The translations under genes and the position numbers were made by a program. From Verrucomicrobiaceae bacterium (GTDB lineage: Bacteria; Verrucomicrobiota; Verrucomicrobiia; Verrucomicrobiales; Verrucomicrobiaceae): DNA of 64,000 bases. Positions 16,521 to 25,613 of the stretch are shown piece by piece (the first letter of the stretch is position 1; each line of letters opens with the position of its first letter). Under the pieces are notes generated by a model, which did no database searches, was not told the origin of the DNA, and saw only the letters and a list, made by a program, of their open reading frames with translations. The stretch is taken from positions 62,001 to 126,000 of the forward strand of contig JABTUN010000003.1 of assembly GCA_015075365.1 (NCBI GenBank), in the 5' to 3' direction.

Positions 16521-16586
16521 CGTCTTTCCAACCCGCGCATTCCCCGTTGCGCTCCCGGCGCGCCCTGCCACTGTCCGCCCTTTATT

Positions 16587-17285
16587 ATGCGCACGCTCGT
16601 CATCGGGGACATTCATGGCTGTTCGACAGCCCTGGACGCGCTTTTGGAAAGGCTGGCCCCCGGTCCGGATGACACCCTCGTCACCCTCGGCGACTATGTG
16701 GACCGCGGCCCCGACTCGCGCGGCGTGATCGAGCGCCTGCTCCAGCTTGAGAAGAGCACGCAGCTCGTCCCCATCCTGGGCAACCACGAGATCCTCATGA
16801 TCGACGCCTGCGAGCACCAGATCGACTTTGAGGCCTGGTGTGCCATCGGCGGCCGCACCACCATGGAGAGCTATGCTGGCGCGGTGCGTCCGGACTGGGG
16901 CAGCGTCCCTGCCGCGCACTGGGAATTCATTGAAAAGAGGTGCCGCCGCTGGTTCGAGAGTGACACGCACATCTTCGCCCATGCCGGCGTGAATGCCGCC
17001 CTCCCGCTGGCGGACCAGGGGGACGACTGGCTCTTCTGGAGGCGCTTTGACGATGTGCACGCCCATTTTTCCGGCAAGACCGTCATCTGCGGCCACACCG
17101 CGCAAAAATCCGGCATCCCAGGCATCAAGCCCGGCATCATCTGCATCGACACCTGGGCCTACGGCGAGGGCTGGCTCACCGGCTTCGACACGGCCGCGCA
17201 GATCTTTATCCAGACCAGCCAGCGCGGGGAGTTGCGCACGCTTTCCCTCGCCGAGGTCCTCGCCGCCCAGCCTGCGCGTGATTGA
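16587..17285 (+). CDS. PPP-type metallophosphoesterase (Ser/Thr phosphatase-like)
   Basis: A 232-residue enzyme with the full set of metal ligands of the PPP family: GDIHG (7-11), GDYVDRG (about 35-41), GNHE (about 65-68), FAHAGVN (about 134) and CGHTAQ (about 168). Bacterial members of this size act as protein phosphatases or on small phosphoesters (diadenosine polyphosphates). A Ser/Thr kinase is encoded at 28459-31116, but any link is speculation. Confidence 0.9.
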   Translation: MRTLVIGDIHGCSTALDALLERLAPGPDDTLVTLGDYVDRGPDSRGVIERLLQLEKSTQLVPILGNHEILMIDACEHQIDFEAWCAIGGRTTMESYAGAVRPDWGSVPAAHWEFIEKRCRRWFESDTHIFAHAGVNAALPLADQGDDWLFWRRFDDVHAHFSGKTVICGHTAQKSGIPGIKPGIICIDTWAYGEGWLTGFDTAAQIFIQTSQRGELRTLSLAEVLAAQPARD

Positions 17286-17309
17286 GCGCATGCCCTGCTC
17301 CAGAATGCC

Positions 17310-18926
17310 ATGAACGCCGCACGCTGGATCACTGCCGCCGCCCTCTTCGCCGCCTTTTGGTGCGCGGGCGCCTACGGCCTGTTCCCGCGCATGGAGAAAA
17401 AGCTGGAGCGCGCCGCCCAGGAGGCCCTCGCGGCGCAAAACACACTCACAGGCCGTCTGGACCGCGTGCAGGTGCTCTTTGAGGGCCAGACCGCGCGGCT
17501 CCAGGGAAAGGTGCGTGCCGCGCAGGACCAGCTCATCATCCGCAGCACCATCGAGAACCTCGTCCGCGCCCCCACGCTCGTCGTCCCGGCAGCAGGACGG
17601 CGGCTCAATCCCGTCGCCGCCGTCCAGGACGTGATCGAGATCTCCCCCTATCCGCCAGGGTGGATGCTGCTGGCCTCGGACGGCCCCAAGGCGCGTCTCA
17701 TCGGCACCGCCGCCACGGATGTTGAGGGCCGTGATCTCGTGAACGCCGTCGCCGACCGCTGGAGCAGCCAGGGCGGGCAGGCACGTGGTGAGTTGCGCGC
17801 CAGTCTCGACGATCACGATGAGGCCGCGGATGTCTCCGCCACGCTTGCCAGCATCCCTGCGCCGCCGGAAAACGCACCGCATCATGTCGGCGCATGGCTT
17901 GCGCGTCTCGGCGGCCGCTTTGAGCCGCTGAAACTCGGCGCGGACGATGCCGCGTTGCGGGACCAGGCGGAGCGCGCCGGAGTCCAGGATTCCGAATGGC
18001 AAAAGTCCGTGCTGCCGCTGATCCAGGAACTGCGCGCCGCGCAGAAAGCCGCCACCGCGCGTGAATCGGAGGCCATGCGCCTGGCCGCGCTGCCGCCGGG
18101 CCACCTGTTCCTCGCCGTGCGGGACCAGCGCGTCCTCCTGGCCGGCGCGGTGGGCAGCGCCGCTGTGAAGCGTGCTCTGCTGGACGAGGCGCTCGGCGTC
18201 TTTGCCACGCGCCGTGTGCATGACGCCATCCGTGTCGATGATGCGCGCCGCCCCGCCGCCGATTTCCCGCCGCTCACCACCGCGCTGCTGCCGGCCTCCT
18301 CCGCCGAGGCCAAATCCTTCCACCTCGCCATCAGCGGCCACGCCTGGCAGCCTCTCGACTGGCGCGGCGGTCGGGACGACACCTCATGGAAGGAGCCGCT
18401 GCCGCAAGATCTGGACGCCGCGCTGCTACGGCAGGACAACGCCATGCTCATCGAGTGGCTCCAGGGTGGCGCGGATCCCATGCCCGTGCTCACGCGCACA
18501 CAGCCAGCCTTTGTCGTGCTCGTCGTCTCCGGCAAAAAAGTCTTCCTCTGCGGCCAGATCGCCGAGCCCGCGCTGCACGCGCAACTGGTCAGTGCCGCAC
18601 GGCAAGTTTACGCGCCCGGCTTTGTCATCCATGCGGACGCCTTTGCCATTCGCGCCCACTGCGAGACCTCCGCAGACCTCATCCACACAGCCAAAAGCCT
18701 TCCGCCTCCAACCGATGCGCCATTCATCGCCCTCGCGCGCCCGGGAGAGATCTGGAGCGTCCTTCCCGCCACGCCCGCCTTGCTGGCCCCCGGTGCCTTG
18801 GGAAAATCCAGCCTCATTCCCGCCGGCCTCCCGCCCAATCTTGTCGAAGAAGCCTCCGCCGAGGCACTGGAGGAACTGCGCCTTCATCTCGCGCCGAAAT
18901 CAGACAATCAGAGTCCGAAATTTTAG
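17310..18926 (+). CDS. Membrane-anchored protein with BON-like repeats
   Basis: A 538-residue protein with one N-terminal membrane segment (ITAAALFAAFWCAGAYGLF). Residues about 45-85 (TGRLDRVQVLFEGQTARLQG, then AQDQLIIRSTIENLV) look like a BON domain. Similar FLAVRDQRVLLAGAVGS and FVVLVVSGKKVFLCGQIAE segments recur at about 270 and 410, suggesting several degenerate copies. BON domains bind phospholipid or envelope partners. It is the first gene of a cluster with the coiled-coil protein (8 bp downstream) and a lipoprotein. The exact function is unknown. Confidence 0.7.
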   Translation: MNAARWITAAALFAAFWCAGAYGLFPRMEKKLERAAQEALAAQNTLTGRLDRVQVLFEGQTARLQGKVRAAQDQLIIRSTIENLVRAPTLVVPAAGRRLNPVAAVQDVIEISPYPPGWMLLASDGPKARLIGTAATDVEGRDLVNAVADRWSSQGGQARGELRASLDDHDEAADVSATLASIPAPPENAPHHVGAWLARLGGRFEPLKLGADDAALRDQAERAGVQDSEWQKSVLPLIQELRAAQKAATARESEAMRLAALPPGHLFLAVRDQRVLLAGAVGSAAVKRALLDEALGVFATRRVHDAIRVDDARRPAADFPPLTTALLPASSAEAKSFHLAISGHAWQPLDWRGGRDDTSWKEPLPQDLDAALLRQDNAMLIEWLQGGADPMPVLTRTQPAFVVLVVSGKKVFLCGQIAEPALHAQLVSAARQVYAPGFVIHADAFAIRAHCETSADLIHTAKSLPPPTDAPFIALARPGEIWSVLPATPALLAPGALGKSSLIPAGLPPNLVEEASAEALEELRLHLAPKSDNQSPKF

Positions 18927-18933
18927 TTTCTAA

Positions 18934-20286
18934 ATGCTCATGTCATCCACCTTCTGGTTTCTGCTCGAATTCTCCGTGCTGCTGGTGCTTACCGCCATCT
19001 GCTTTGGCTGGTTTGGCTGGATGTGCCGTGGATCGGGCCGTGTCGCCGAGCTGCGGCGGCTGGAAAAGGAGATCGACGAGCAGCGCCGCATGGCCCGCGC
19101 CGCCATGGACGAGCGGGACGCCGCGCGCGCCGAGGTGCGGGACAGCAGCGTGCATGTCAGTGATGCCGCGCGCATCATCCATGAAAGCGAGGTCCTCGAG
19201 GCCGAAAACACGCGCCTGCGGGATGAGCTCGCCACGGCGCGCCGCGAACTCGCCGCCCAGGCTGGGTCCCACGGCGCGCTGGACGCCTTGCAGGCGGAGA
19301 TCGCCCAAGGGCGGCAGGCGCTGTCGGAACTCCGTCACAAACACGACGCCGCGGTTGCCGGGGCCGCGCAAAAAGCCCGCGAAGCCGCCGAAACGGCGGA
19401 AAAACTCGAATCCGCCCTCCGCGCCGCCGAGACGGAGATCGCCGCGTTGCGCCAGCAAATCACACAGCACGCCGATGCCGCCCGGGATGCCGGAAAACTG
19501 GCCGAAGCGCTCCAAAATGACCTCCAGGCTGCCAGAGACCAGATTTCCCATCTGGAAGCCGGGCTTGCCGCCGCGCACGCCGCCGCCCGGCAGGCCGCCA
19601 CCGACGGAGCAGCCGCTCAGCAGTCCCACAACGAGCTTGCCGCAGCCCGCGCCCAGGTTTCCCGCCTCGAAGCCGAACTCGCGGCGTTTCGCGAAGCCGC
19701 GTCCGTTTCTCCATCCGTCCCGCCCGCGCCTTCTGATGACGCCCCCAGGTCCAAACCCACCCGCACCCGGTCCGCTCCATCGAAAAAAAGTCGCGCCCCT
19801 GCCGCCAGCGCGGAGGAAAAGCTCGCTCAGATCACGGACGACCTTTCCACGCCGCTCGCGGTCATCGCCGCGCTCATGCAGGAGCGGGATGACTGGCGGC
19901 GTCGCGTCACCACGCTCGAATCGAAGACGCCGCCGGACCCGGCGGGGCTTGCGCTCGCCCGTCGCAGCCTCGCCGGCAGCGAGGAACGCCTCGCCACGGC
20001 GGAGCAGGCGGTCGAGTCCCTCCAGAACCAGCGGCGCGCGCTCGAAAAGGCCCTCGCCCAGGCCGCGGCGCTCAACGGCGTGCCGGACGACGACCTCACG
20101 CGGATCAAGGGCATTAAAAAGGTGCTCAGTGACCAGCTCCACGCCCACGGCATCCGCACTTGGCGTCAAATCGCCGGCTGGGATGAGGATGACCTCCGCG
20201 CGTTCAGCGAGCTGCTCGCCTTTAAAAACCGTGCCGCGCGCGATCACTGGCAGGAGCAGGCGCAAAAACTCATGCAGCAGGCCTGA
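18934..20286 (+). CDS. Membrane-anchored coiled-coil protein with C-terminal helix-hairpin-helix
   Basis: A 450-residue protein. One membrane helix at about 6-31 (FWFLLEFSVLLVLTAICFGW) is followed by a long Ala/Glu/Arg-rich coiled coil (about 40-260). A basic linker (KPTRTRSAPSKKSRAP) and a second short coiled coil come next. A final domain (about 385-435) reads PDDDLTRIKGIKKVLSDQL, then GIRTWRQIAGWDEDDL. That is the helix-hairpin-helix of the DUF4332 type, often found at the end of envelope scaffolds. ATG 18940 is an alternative start. Its stop overlaps the next ATG (TGATG), so the pair is translationally coupled. Confidence 0.75.
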   Translation: MLMSSTFWFLLEFSVLLVLTAICFGWFGWMCRGSGRVAELRRLEKEIDEQRRMARAAMDERDAARAEVRDSSVHVSDAARIIHESEVLEAENTRLRDELATARRELAAQAGSHGALDALQAEIAQGRQALSELRHKHDAAVAGAAQKAREAAETAEKLESALRAAETEIAALRQQITQHADAARDAGKLAEALQNDLQAARDQISHLEAGLAAAHAAARQAATDGAAAQQSHNELAAARAQVSRLEAELAAFREAASVSPSVPPAPSDDAPRSKPTRTRSAPSKKSRAPAASAEEKLAQITDDLSTPLAVIAALMQERDDWRRRVTTLESKTPPDPAGLALARRSLAGSEERLATAEQAVESLQNQRRALEKALAQAAALNGVPDDDLTRIKGIKKVLSDQLHAHGIRTWRQIAGWDEDDLRAFSELLAFKNRAARDHWQEQAQKLMQQA

Positions 20287-20876
20287 TGCACGCCCCATTC
20301 ATCGCCCGCATGCCACCACGCCGCCTTCTGTCGTCCGCCATCATCTGCCTGTTTCCATGGCTCGCGGCCTGCGTCTCCCCGGAGTCCAACGCCCGGCGCC
20401 AGGCCCGTGCCGCGCTCCTCGCGCGCGATTTGCAGTCCCTGGATCCCGGCGTGTCCACGCCTGAGGCGGAGAAACTCGCCACCGCCGCCGTGGAGCGCGC
20501 GCACGAGCTGAACCGCCGGTGGAAACCCGCGCGCATGGCGTGGATGAACAATCTTTTCGTCAACACCGGCCTGCGCGGCAGCGGTCTTTGCTACCAGTGG
20601 CGTGAGGCCATGTATCCCGCGCTGCACCACCTGCGTCCGCGCACGCTCGTCATTCATCTGGCCTCCGCGCGCCGCGCCACACTACGGGAGCACAATGCCA
20701 TCGTCATCACCGCGCGCGGACAGGCCTTTGATGATGGCATCGTGCTCGATGCCTGGCGCAGCGGCGGCATTTTGAAGTGGTCGCGCGTGCGTTCGGACGC
20801 CTATCCGTGGAAACCGCTGCCTTGGGAGCTGACCCCTGTCGAACTGCGTCCGCTCATCATGCCAGGCCACCGTTGA
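20286..20876 (+). CDS. Conserved lipoprotein of unknown function
   Basis: A 196-residue protein with a lipobox (LFPWLAAC, Cys about 30), so it is probably lipid-anchored. The mature part contains MNNLFVNTGLRGSGLCYQW, then LREHNAIVITARGQAFDDG and DAWRSGGILKW, and looks like a conserved globular domain with two Cys/His-containing motifs. I recall related proteins in several Gram-negative phyla but no function. An internal ATG at 20310 would also keep the lipobox. It overlaps the preceding coiled-coil gene and completes a three-gene envelope cluster. Confidence 0.7.
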   Translation: MHAPFIARMPPRRLLSSAIICLFPWLAACVSPESNARRQARAALLARDLQSLDPGVSTPEAEKLATAAVERAHELNRRWKPARMAWMNNLFVNTGLRGSGLCYQWREAMYPALHHLRPRTLVIHLASARRATLREHNAIVITARGQAFDDGIVLDAWRSGGILKWSRVRSDAYPWKPLPWELTPVELRPLIMPGHR

Positions 20877-20887
20877 AACGGCGGCTG

Positions 20888-21736
20888 CTACTTCACAAAT
20901 CCCCTCGCCCGCAGCCAGAACACCAAATCCGCGAACCACGGATGCTCGGTGCCGATGAGGCCGGTTCCGTGGTCGCCGTGTTGGTAAAGATGAAGCTCAT
21001 GAGGAACGCCGTTGGCATGCAAAGCGGCGGCGTAGAGATGCGCGTGCTCCACGGGCACCATTTTGTCCTCCATCGTGTGCCAGAGGAAGACGGGCGGCAG
21101 ACCGGGCTTCACTTGCAGCTCGCTGGAGGTCTGGCGGACGAGTTTTTCATCCGGCGACTCGCCAATGAGCATCTTCCGCGAGGTCGCATGCGGTTTCGTG
21201 ATCATGCTGATGACCGGATAGCAGAGAATGGCCAGATCGGGACGTGGACTCACGGTGCGGTCGCCACCGACGATGATTCCATCCTCAGGCCGGTTGATGA
21301 GCGTGGAGACGAGATGCCCGCCAGCGGAGAAACCCATCACGCCGATGCGCTTCGGGTCGATCTTCCACTTCTCGGCGTTGCCACGGATCTGAAACATGGC
21401 CTCCACCGCATCTTGAAGTTGCGTCGGATAGCGATAACCCGCGCTGCCGAGCCGGTAACGCAGCACGAAGACGGTCAAACCGTGCTCATTCAGCCAAAGC
21501 GCAAAAGGCTCCGCCTGGCCTTCATAGATGCCGCTGTAGCTGCCGCCGGGAATGAGCAACATCGCCGCGCCGCTCGGTTTGGCCGGCAGATACGGTGTGA
21601 GCTTCGGGATGTCTTTTGGCGAGGCGCCGAGTGCCCCGGGTGCGCCATTCGGCCACAGCATGATCGGCTTCTCGGCGGCGAGGAGTGCCAGACTTGGCAG
21701 GAGACAGGCGATGAGAAGGCAGGTGAAATGGTTCAT
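20888..21736 (-). CDS. Secreted alpha/beta-hydrolase (BD-FAE/acetyl esterase type)
   Basis: 282 residues from ATG 21736, which starts a signal peptide (MNHFTCLLIACLLPSLALLA). The oxyanion region is LLIPGGSYSGIYEG and the nucleophile elbow is GFSAGGHLVS (Ser about 134). The acid residue is probably in WHTMEDKMVPVEHA, and the catalytic His is in LYQHGDHGTG. This is the pattern of exported carbohydrate esterases and feruloyl-type esterases. It is the last gene of the minus-strand cluster, 24 bp after the DUF4838 gene, which suggests joint action on plant or algal polysaccharide. Confidence 0.85.
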   Translation of the reverse strand: MNHFTCLLIACLLPSLALLAAEKPIMLWPNGAPGALGASPKDIPKLTPYLPAKPSGAAMLLIPGGSYSGIYEGQAEPFALWLNEHGLTVFVLRYRLGSAGYRYPTQLQDAVEAMFQIRGNAEKWKIDPKRIGVMGFSAGGHLVSTLINRPEDGIIVGGDRTVSPRPDLAILCYPVISMITKPHATSRKMLIGESPDEKLVRQTSSELQVKPGLPPVFLWHTMEDKMVPVEHAHLYAAALHANGVPHELHLYQHGDHGTGLIGTEHPWFADLVFWLRARGFVK

Positions 21737-21760
21737 GGCGTGGGGACTCAAGAGATGGCC

Positions 21761-23761
21761 TCACTCCAGCCCTGGAGCGTTCAGTTCCTTGAGCGTTCGG
21801 CCGCTCAGCGGGGCGTCGGGGTGGAGGCCCATGACGCGTTTGTTGCCATCGCCGCCGCTTTTGCCGTCAGGTTCACGGAAGACCGCCCACCAGTTGATGG
21901 CATGTTCAGGAAAGTCCTTCTTCATTTGCGCGGCGCGGGTCCAGTTCGCCAGCACGTGGACTTTGGCATCGTCGTCCTTGCCTTTGCTGGCTTCGAGTTT
22001 TTCCATCCAGGCGCGTGTGTCGGCGACGAGGCGTGCGTAGTCGAGGCCGCACTGGATGAAGTGGAGACGGCGGCGGTATTTCTCCTCCGCGGCGGTCAGT
22101 TTCGCCGCAGCGGCATCGAGATGCGATTGCGCACGGGCAAACAACTCCGGCGTGTATTTTCGCGGCAGATGGAAGGCGCGATGACGACTCGGCTCCTCGG
22201 CGACGAACTCCATGCGCGTGCGCTCCATGAGCTGCCAGTAGGCCTTCACGTCCGCGGCGGCGAGGCCGTAGCCACGTTGATAGTAGTCGTCCATCAATGC
22301 GGCGACATCGGTCTGCGGATCCCACGCGAGATGAGCCAGCGTGTAGTAGTGCGGCCCCTGCGTGGACCAATGCAGCCAGAACAAATCGAAGTAGAGGCCG
22401 AGGCAGTGATGCTCCGCGGCAAAGCGGAAGTCCTCGCCCGCCTGCGTCATCGCCACATCAGGCATGCCCCAGCTCAAGCCGGCCGGACTGCCGATGTTGG
22501 GCCGCCACATGAGGTGCTTCGCCACCTTCGCCCAGCCGGCGTGCTGCTGCATGGGCAGCTTGCGTTCATTCGGCGAGCGCATGTGGAAATTGGCCACGCT
22601 GGAGATGATCACATTGTCATCCGGCACGACGCCGATGGGCGGATTGCGGGCAAAACCATAGGCATTGAGCAGCACGAACAGCTCGCGATCCGGAAAGCGC
22701 TGCTTCAGCAGCCGTGCGAGCGTGTTGGCAAATCGCACATCACGATCCGTCTGCGACACGCCCTGGAACTTCACGCCGCCACCGAAGCCCCACTCCATTT
22801 TCTCGCCCGCTGGATGATCCCACGCGAGGCAGCCCGCGCAGGTGCAGTGACCGCTGGTGTAGCCGTCGTTGGGCGACACATTGATCACACGCAGCAAGGG
22901 ATCGGCTTTTAGTTTCACCGCGATGTCCTCCAGCCACTGCTGCCACACCTTCGGGTTCGAGGCGCAGAGCTTGGTGTTGTTCGTGCTCGGCTTCATCGCC
23001 CGGCGCGAGCCATCCGGCGCGGCGGCGAAGTAATCGGGATGCGCCTCGCCATACTTGTCCCACCAGTCGCCAAAGCCGTGCCCGCCATTCATGTCCATGG
23101 AATCGAGCTGCACCCGCTGAAAGCGCGACCACAGCTCCTCGCCGGTCTCCTTGTTGTCACCGAGCGACGTCTTCACCAGCATGCCGCCCCGCGCACGGAT
23201 CTGCGGATGATACCGCCGCTCCAACGGCGCGATCGCGATTCGTTCACGCGGGATGACGTCCTCCTCGCCGGGCCAGAGCCAGCGCACCCCGAGCTGCTCC
23301 TGAAGGAACGAATACACCGCGTTCGCCGTGCCGTATTCCTGCTGGATGCCGGTCTTCATCGCCAGACGGCCCTTCGCCTCCATGTGCGCGGGGTTCCAAC
23401 GGTCGCGCCCCGCCAGCACCACATGCCTTTCGTCAGCGAGAATGAGCGTTTCCTCGGGATTCCCGAACTCGAAGCTCACCTTCGGAAACAACGCCTTCAC
23501 CTCCGGCTGCACGCCGATCCAGATCGCGCTGTCCGGCGCTGGAGACGACGCGCCAAGCAGCACGAGCGGCTTCTTCCCGCAGATTTTCTCAATGTAACCC
23601 GCCAGTACCTCCGCCGCCTCCCGCGTGCGCGGCGGCGCGTCTGCGTGCACGATGATCGGCACAGGCGGCTTGTCTTTGGACGCGAGGACGAGGTCGGCAG
23701 CATCCATTGAACCGCAGAGGACACAGAGGAACGCAGAGAGTGTGAGTATGTGGTTCGTCAT
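21761..23761 (-). CDS. Secreted DUF4838 domain protein (glycoside-hydrolase-like)
   Basis: A 666-residue exported protein. ATG 23761 gives a signal peptide (NHILTLSAFLCVLCGS), part of which is encoded by a CAGAG-type repeat at about 23707-23735. The N-terminal domain (about 30-150; VLAGYIEKICGKKPLVLLG, WIGVQPEVKALFP) resembles the small domain that precedes GH20/GH67-type barrels. It is followed by NAVYSFLQEQLGVRWLWPGEED and the DUF4838 barrel (NVSPNDGYTSGHCTCAGC, then FWLHWSTQGPHYYTLAHLAW). Enzyme activity has not been assigned to the family to my knowledge. The gene follows the ceramidase-like gene by 22 bp. Confidence 0.88.
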   Translation of the reverse strand: MTNHILTLSAFLCVLCGSMDAADLVLASKDKPPVPIIVHADAPPRTREAAEVLAGYIEKICGKKPLVLLGASSPAPDSAIWIGVQPEVKALFPKVSFEFGNPEETLILADERHVVLAGRDRWNPAHMEAKGRLAMKTGIQQEYGTANAVYSFLQEQLGVRWLWPGEEDVIPRERIAIAPLERRYHPQIRARGGMLVKTSLGDNKETGEELWSRFQRVQLDSMDMNGGHGFGDWWDKYGEAHPDYFAAAPDGSRRAMKPSTNNTKLCASNPKVWQQWLEDIAVKLKADPLLRVINVSPNDGYTSGHCTCAGCLAWDHPAGEKMEWGFGGGVKFQGVSQTDRDVRFANTLARLLKQRFPDRELFVLLNAYGFARNPPIGVVPDDNVIISSVANFHMRSPNERKLPMQQHAGWAKVAKHLMWRPNIGSPAGLSWGMPDVAMTQAGEDFRFAAEHHCLGLYFDLFWLHWSTQGPHYYTLAHLAWDPQTDVAALMDDYYQRGYGLAAADVKAYWQLMERTRMEFVAEEPSRHRAFHLPRKYTPELFARAQSHLDAAAAKLTAAEEKYRRRLHFIQCGLDYARLVADTRAWMEKLEASKGKDDDAKVHVLANWTRAAQMKKDFPEHAINWWAVFREPDGKSGGDGNKRVMGLHPDAPLSGRTLKELNAPGLE
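23707..23737. repeat. CCGCAGAGGACACAGAGG-type dispersed repeat
   Basis: The plus strand reads ccgcagaggacacagaggaa followed by cgcagagagtg, which is three imperfect copies of a roughly 9-base CAGAG unit. Similar ACAGAGG repeats are common between genes in many bacteria. Here it lies inside the 5' end of the DUF4838 gene and encodes the hydrophobic signal-peptide part SAFLCVLCG. Confidence 0.55.
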
Positions 23762-23783
23762 TGGAATGGCTTGAGTCACAGTT

Positions 23784-25250
23784 TCACGGCTTCTTTGCAT
23801 TCAGCTCACCAAGCATCTCGACGAGGGCGTTCACCATCTTTACCGAGGCATCGAGCTGCACATGGTTCACGCCGATCCACGTCTCGTAGCCGCCGAGCTT
23901 GTGCTGTTCGGGCGTCGGCAGGTAGCCGTGGGCACCGTTGGCGATGGAAATGTTCATGAGAGGCTGGATTGGGCTGCGCCGTTTCAATTCGAGGCCGATC
24001 TCCGCGAAGACCTCGAACGGCATCGTGGCCACAGCGAGGTCGCCGATGCGGTGCGTCTGCACCACGACGTCGATCGTCGGCGGCATGTCGGGCGAGGCGT
24101 AGGCAAGCACGGTGGCGTAGGTGCTATACCGGCTGGTGCTCATGGGCTTGATGCGTTTCGCCTTCACCGACTCCGCCCACGCGACCTCCTCCTTCGTCGG
24201 GTGGCGACGCTCAAAGGTCAGCGTGCGCTGCACCGACGAGAGCTTCACGTGATCATGCCATTTCAGTGTCTTGTGGGCTTCCATGACCTTGCTGGCGCAC
24301 AAGTCGGCCACTTCGCGGGCTTTTTCGAAGGGTTGATACTTCTTCTTCGGCTGTGGACCTCGTTTGGCCAGTTCCTCGTCGGAATAGCGCTCGAGATTGT
24401 TCACGTCGCCACTGGTGCCGTTGGCCATGATGCCGACGAACGGCGGATCTTGATGCCTGTCGGCACCGAGCAGCTCACCCACGCGGTCGGCGAAGATGGC
24501 AAAGTAGTCGGCCGAAATCGTGTTCTCCGTCACGCCGCCGACGTAGTGCAGACCATAGGAGGCCATCAGCGAGATCGGTTTGCCAGAAGTCGAGCGCACG
24601 GAGATAAACGTGATCTGCGGGTCCACAGGGCCAGCGGGACGAAGCAGGCCTTTGTAACCGGGATTCGTGTCCACTTTCTCGACGTTGTCGTGCGCACCGT
24701 AGATCGGGCCGCGTTCCGGCATTACGAACCATCGACGATTGAAGACCTGCGTCGGCTCCTCGGCGACGCTCCAGCCGATCTGCGCCGGTTCGAGCTGATT
24801 GTGAGCCCGCAACACGCCATCGGCGATGCGCCGGGTGAGAAACGCGCTGTAATCGTAATACGGCTCGCCCTCGCGCTCCTCCAGCCTCGCGCCGCCCGTG
24901 GTGTGCGAGTGAGTCGCCGAGATCACGACGCACTGCGGCGGGATACCCGTCGTCTTTTCGATGATCACTTTGGCCGCAGCCGCGACCTCAGCCGAGATAT
25001 GCCGCAAATCGCACACGACGAGCGCCAGCTTCGCCTGCCCATCATCGAGGACGAGACAGCGGGCGTGCAGATCGTCATGCACGTGCGTCGCTGGCGGTCG
25101 GCTGGTGCGACCCACCGGCTCGGCAGCAATGGTCGGCGTGATGTTGCTCGTGGCCGCGCCAGCGCGGAAAATTGGTGCCGCGGCGGCTAGGTCGAGTGAG
25201 GCGAAGGTCAGACATAGGCAGGTGAGGAGAAGGAGGCGGTTGGTGCACAT
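23784..25250 (-). CDS. Secreted neutral/alkaline ceramidase-like hydrolase
   Basis: A 488-residue exported protein (signal MCTNRLLLLTCLCLTFASLD, then LAAAAP). The body matches the neutral/alkaline non-lysosomal ceramidase N-terminal domain fold found widely in Planctomycetes and Verrucomicrobia. It has an N-terminal IFRAGAATSNITPTIA, metal-binding VVISATHSHTTGGA (about 103-116) and SYGLHYVGG. The C-terminal part has DLAVATMPFEVFAEIGLELK and NGAHGYLPTPEQ. True ceramidase activity is not assured, because most environmental members are uncharacterised and sit among carbohydrate-active genes, as here. It precedes DUF4838 by 22 bp. Confidence 0.85.
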   Translation of the reverse strand: MCTNRLLLLTCLCLTFASLDLAAAAPIFRAGAATSNITPTIAAEPVGRTSRPPATHVHDDLHARCLVLDDGQAKLALVVCDLRHISAEVAAAAKVIIEKTTGIPPQCVVISATHSHTTGGARLEEREGEPYYDYSAFLTRRIADGVLRAHNQLEPAQIGWSVAEEPTQVFNRRWFVMPERGPIYGAHDNVEKVDTNPGYKGLLRPAGPVDPQITFISVRSTSGKPISLMASYGLHYVGGVTENTISADYFAIFADRVGELLGADRHQDPPFVGIMANGTSGDVNNLERYSDEELAKRGPQPKKKYQPFEKAREVADLCASKVMEAHKTLKWHDHVKLSSVQRTLTFERRHPTKEEVAWAESVKAKRIKPMSTSRYSTYATVLAYASPDMPPTIDVVVQTHRIGDLAVATMPFEVFAEIGLELKRRSPIQPLMNISIANGAHGYLPTPEQHKLGGYETWIGVNHVQLDASVKMVNALVEMLGELNAKKP

Positions 25251-25475
25251 GACGCGTGGTGAACGACGGCCGAGTCGACAACTTGCGGCGCGGTATCGTC
25301 AGCTCTTGCAGCAAGAAAACAGGCTCGTTGATGTCGCAGTCTGTGCGGACAAGGAAATGGTGCCATGAGTGTGGTTGCGCCTACTGGATTCATCTAAAGT
25401 GGTCCAGGGGACTGCTCCACACTCACCGCCGCAGCGCATGGATCAGCTCACCGAGCTTGTTCAGCACGATTTTTC
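25251..25475. other. Gene-free part of the 25.25-25.61 kb gap
   Basis: I can support no gene here. The gap interrupts the otherwise tight minus-strand cluster, so a promoter for the ceramidase-like gene probably lies in it, but I cannot place a -10/-35 pair with confidence. Confidence 0.3.
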
Positions 25476-25589
25476 TCAAAGAGCAAACATGCTTGGACTC
25501 TCCGCCTGCCGGAGTTTCTGCAAACGACGCGGCAGCCGCCTGCGGATGTGCTCGGCGTTGTCGTGGGCTTCGTGGTTGTCGGCAGGCAT
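25476..25589 (-). CDS. Possible 37-residue ORF continuing the hydrolase frame
   Basis: Beyond the TAA of the hydrolase gene (25614-25616), the same frame stays open for 45 more codons. It contains an ATG at 25589 and ends in TGA at 25476. It reads MPADNHEAHDNAEHIRRRLP, then RLQKLRQAESPS, MFAL: charged, helical and protein-like. It may be a small gene, or the former C-terminus of a longer protein cut off by a nonsense mutation. I do not recognise it. Confidence 0.25.
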   Translation of the reverse strand: MPADNHEAHDNAEHIRRRLPRRLQKLRQAESPSMFAL

Positions 25590-25613
25590 GAGGTCCGAGT
25601 ATCTCTCCAAGCC

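Noticed and set aside
18386..20464. 692-codon plus-strand open frame
   Set aside because: Out-of-phase reading of the BON-like and coiled-coil genes; Pro/Arg/Ser-rich nonsense composition.
20777..22912. 711-codon plus-strand open frame
   Set aside because: Antisense shadow of the esterase and DUF4838 genes, with no domain motifs.
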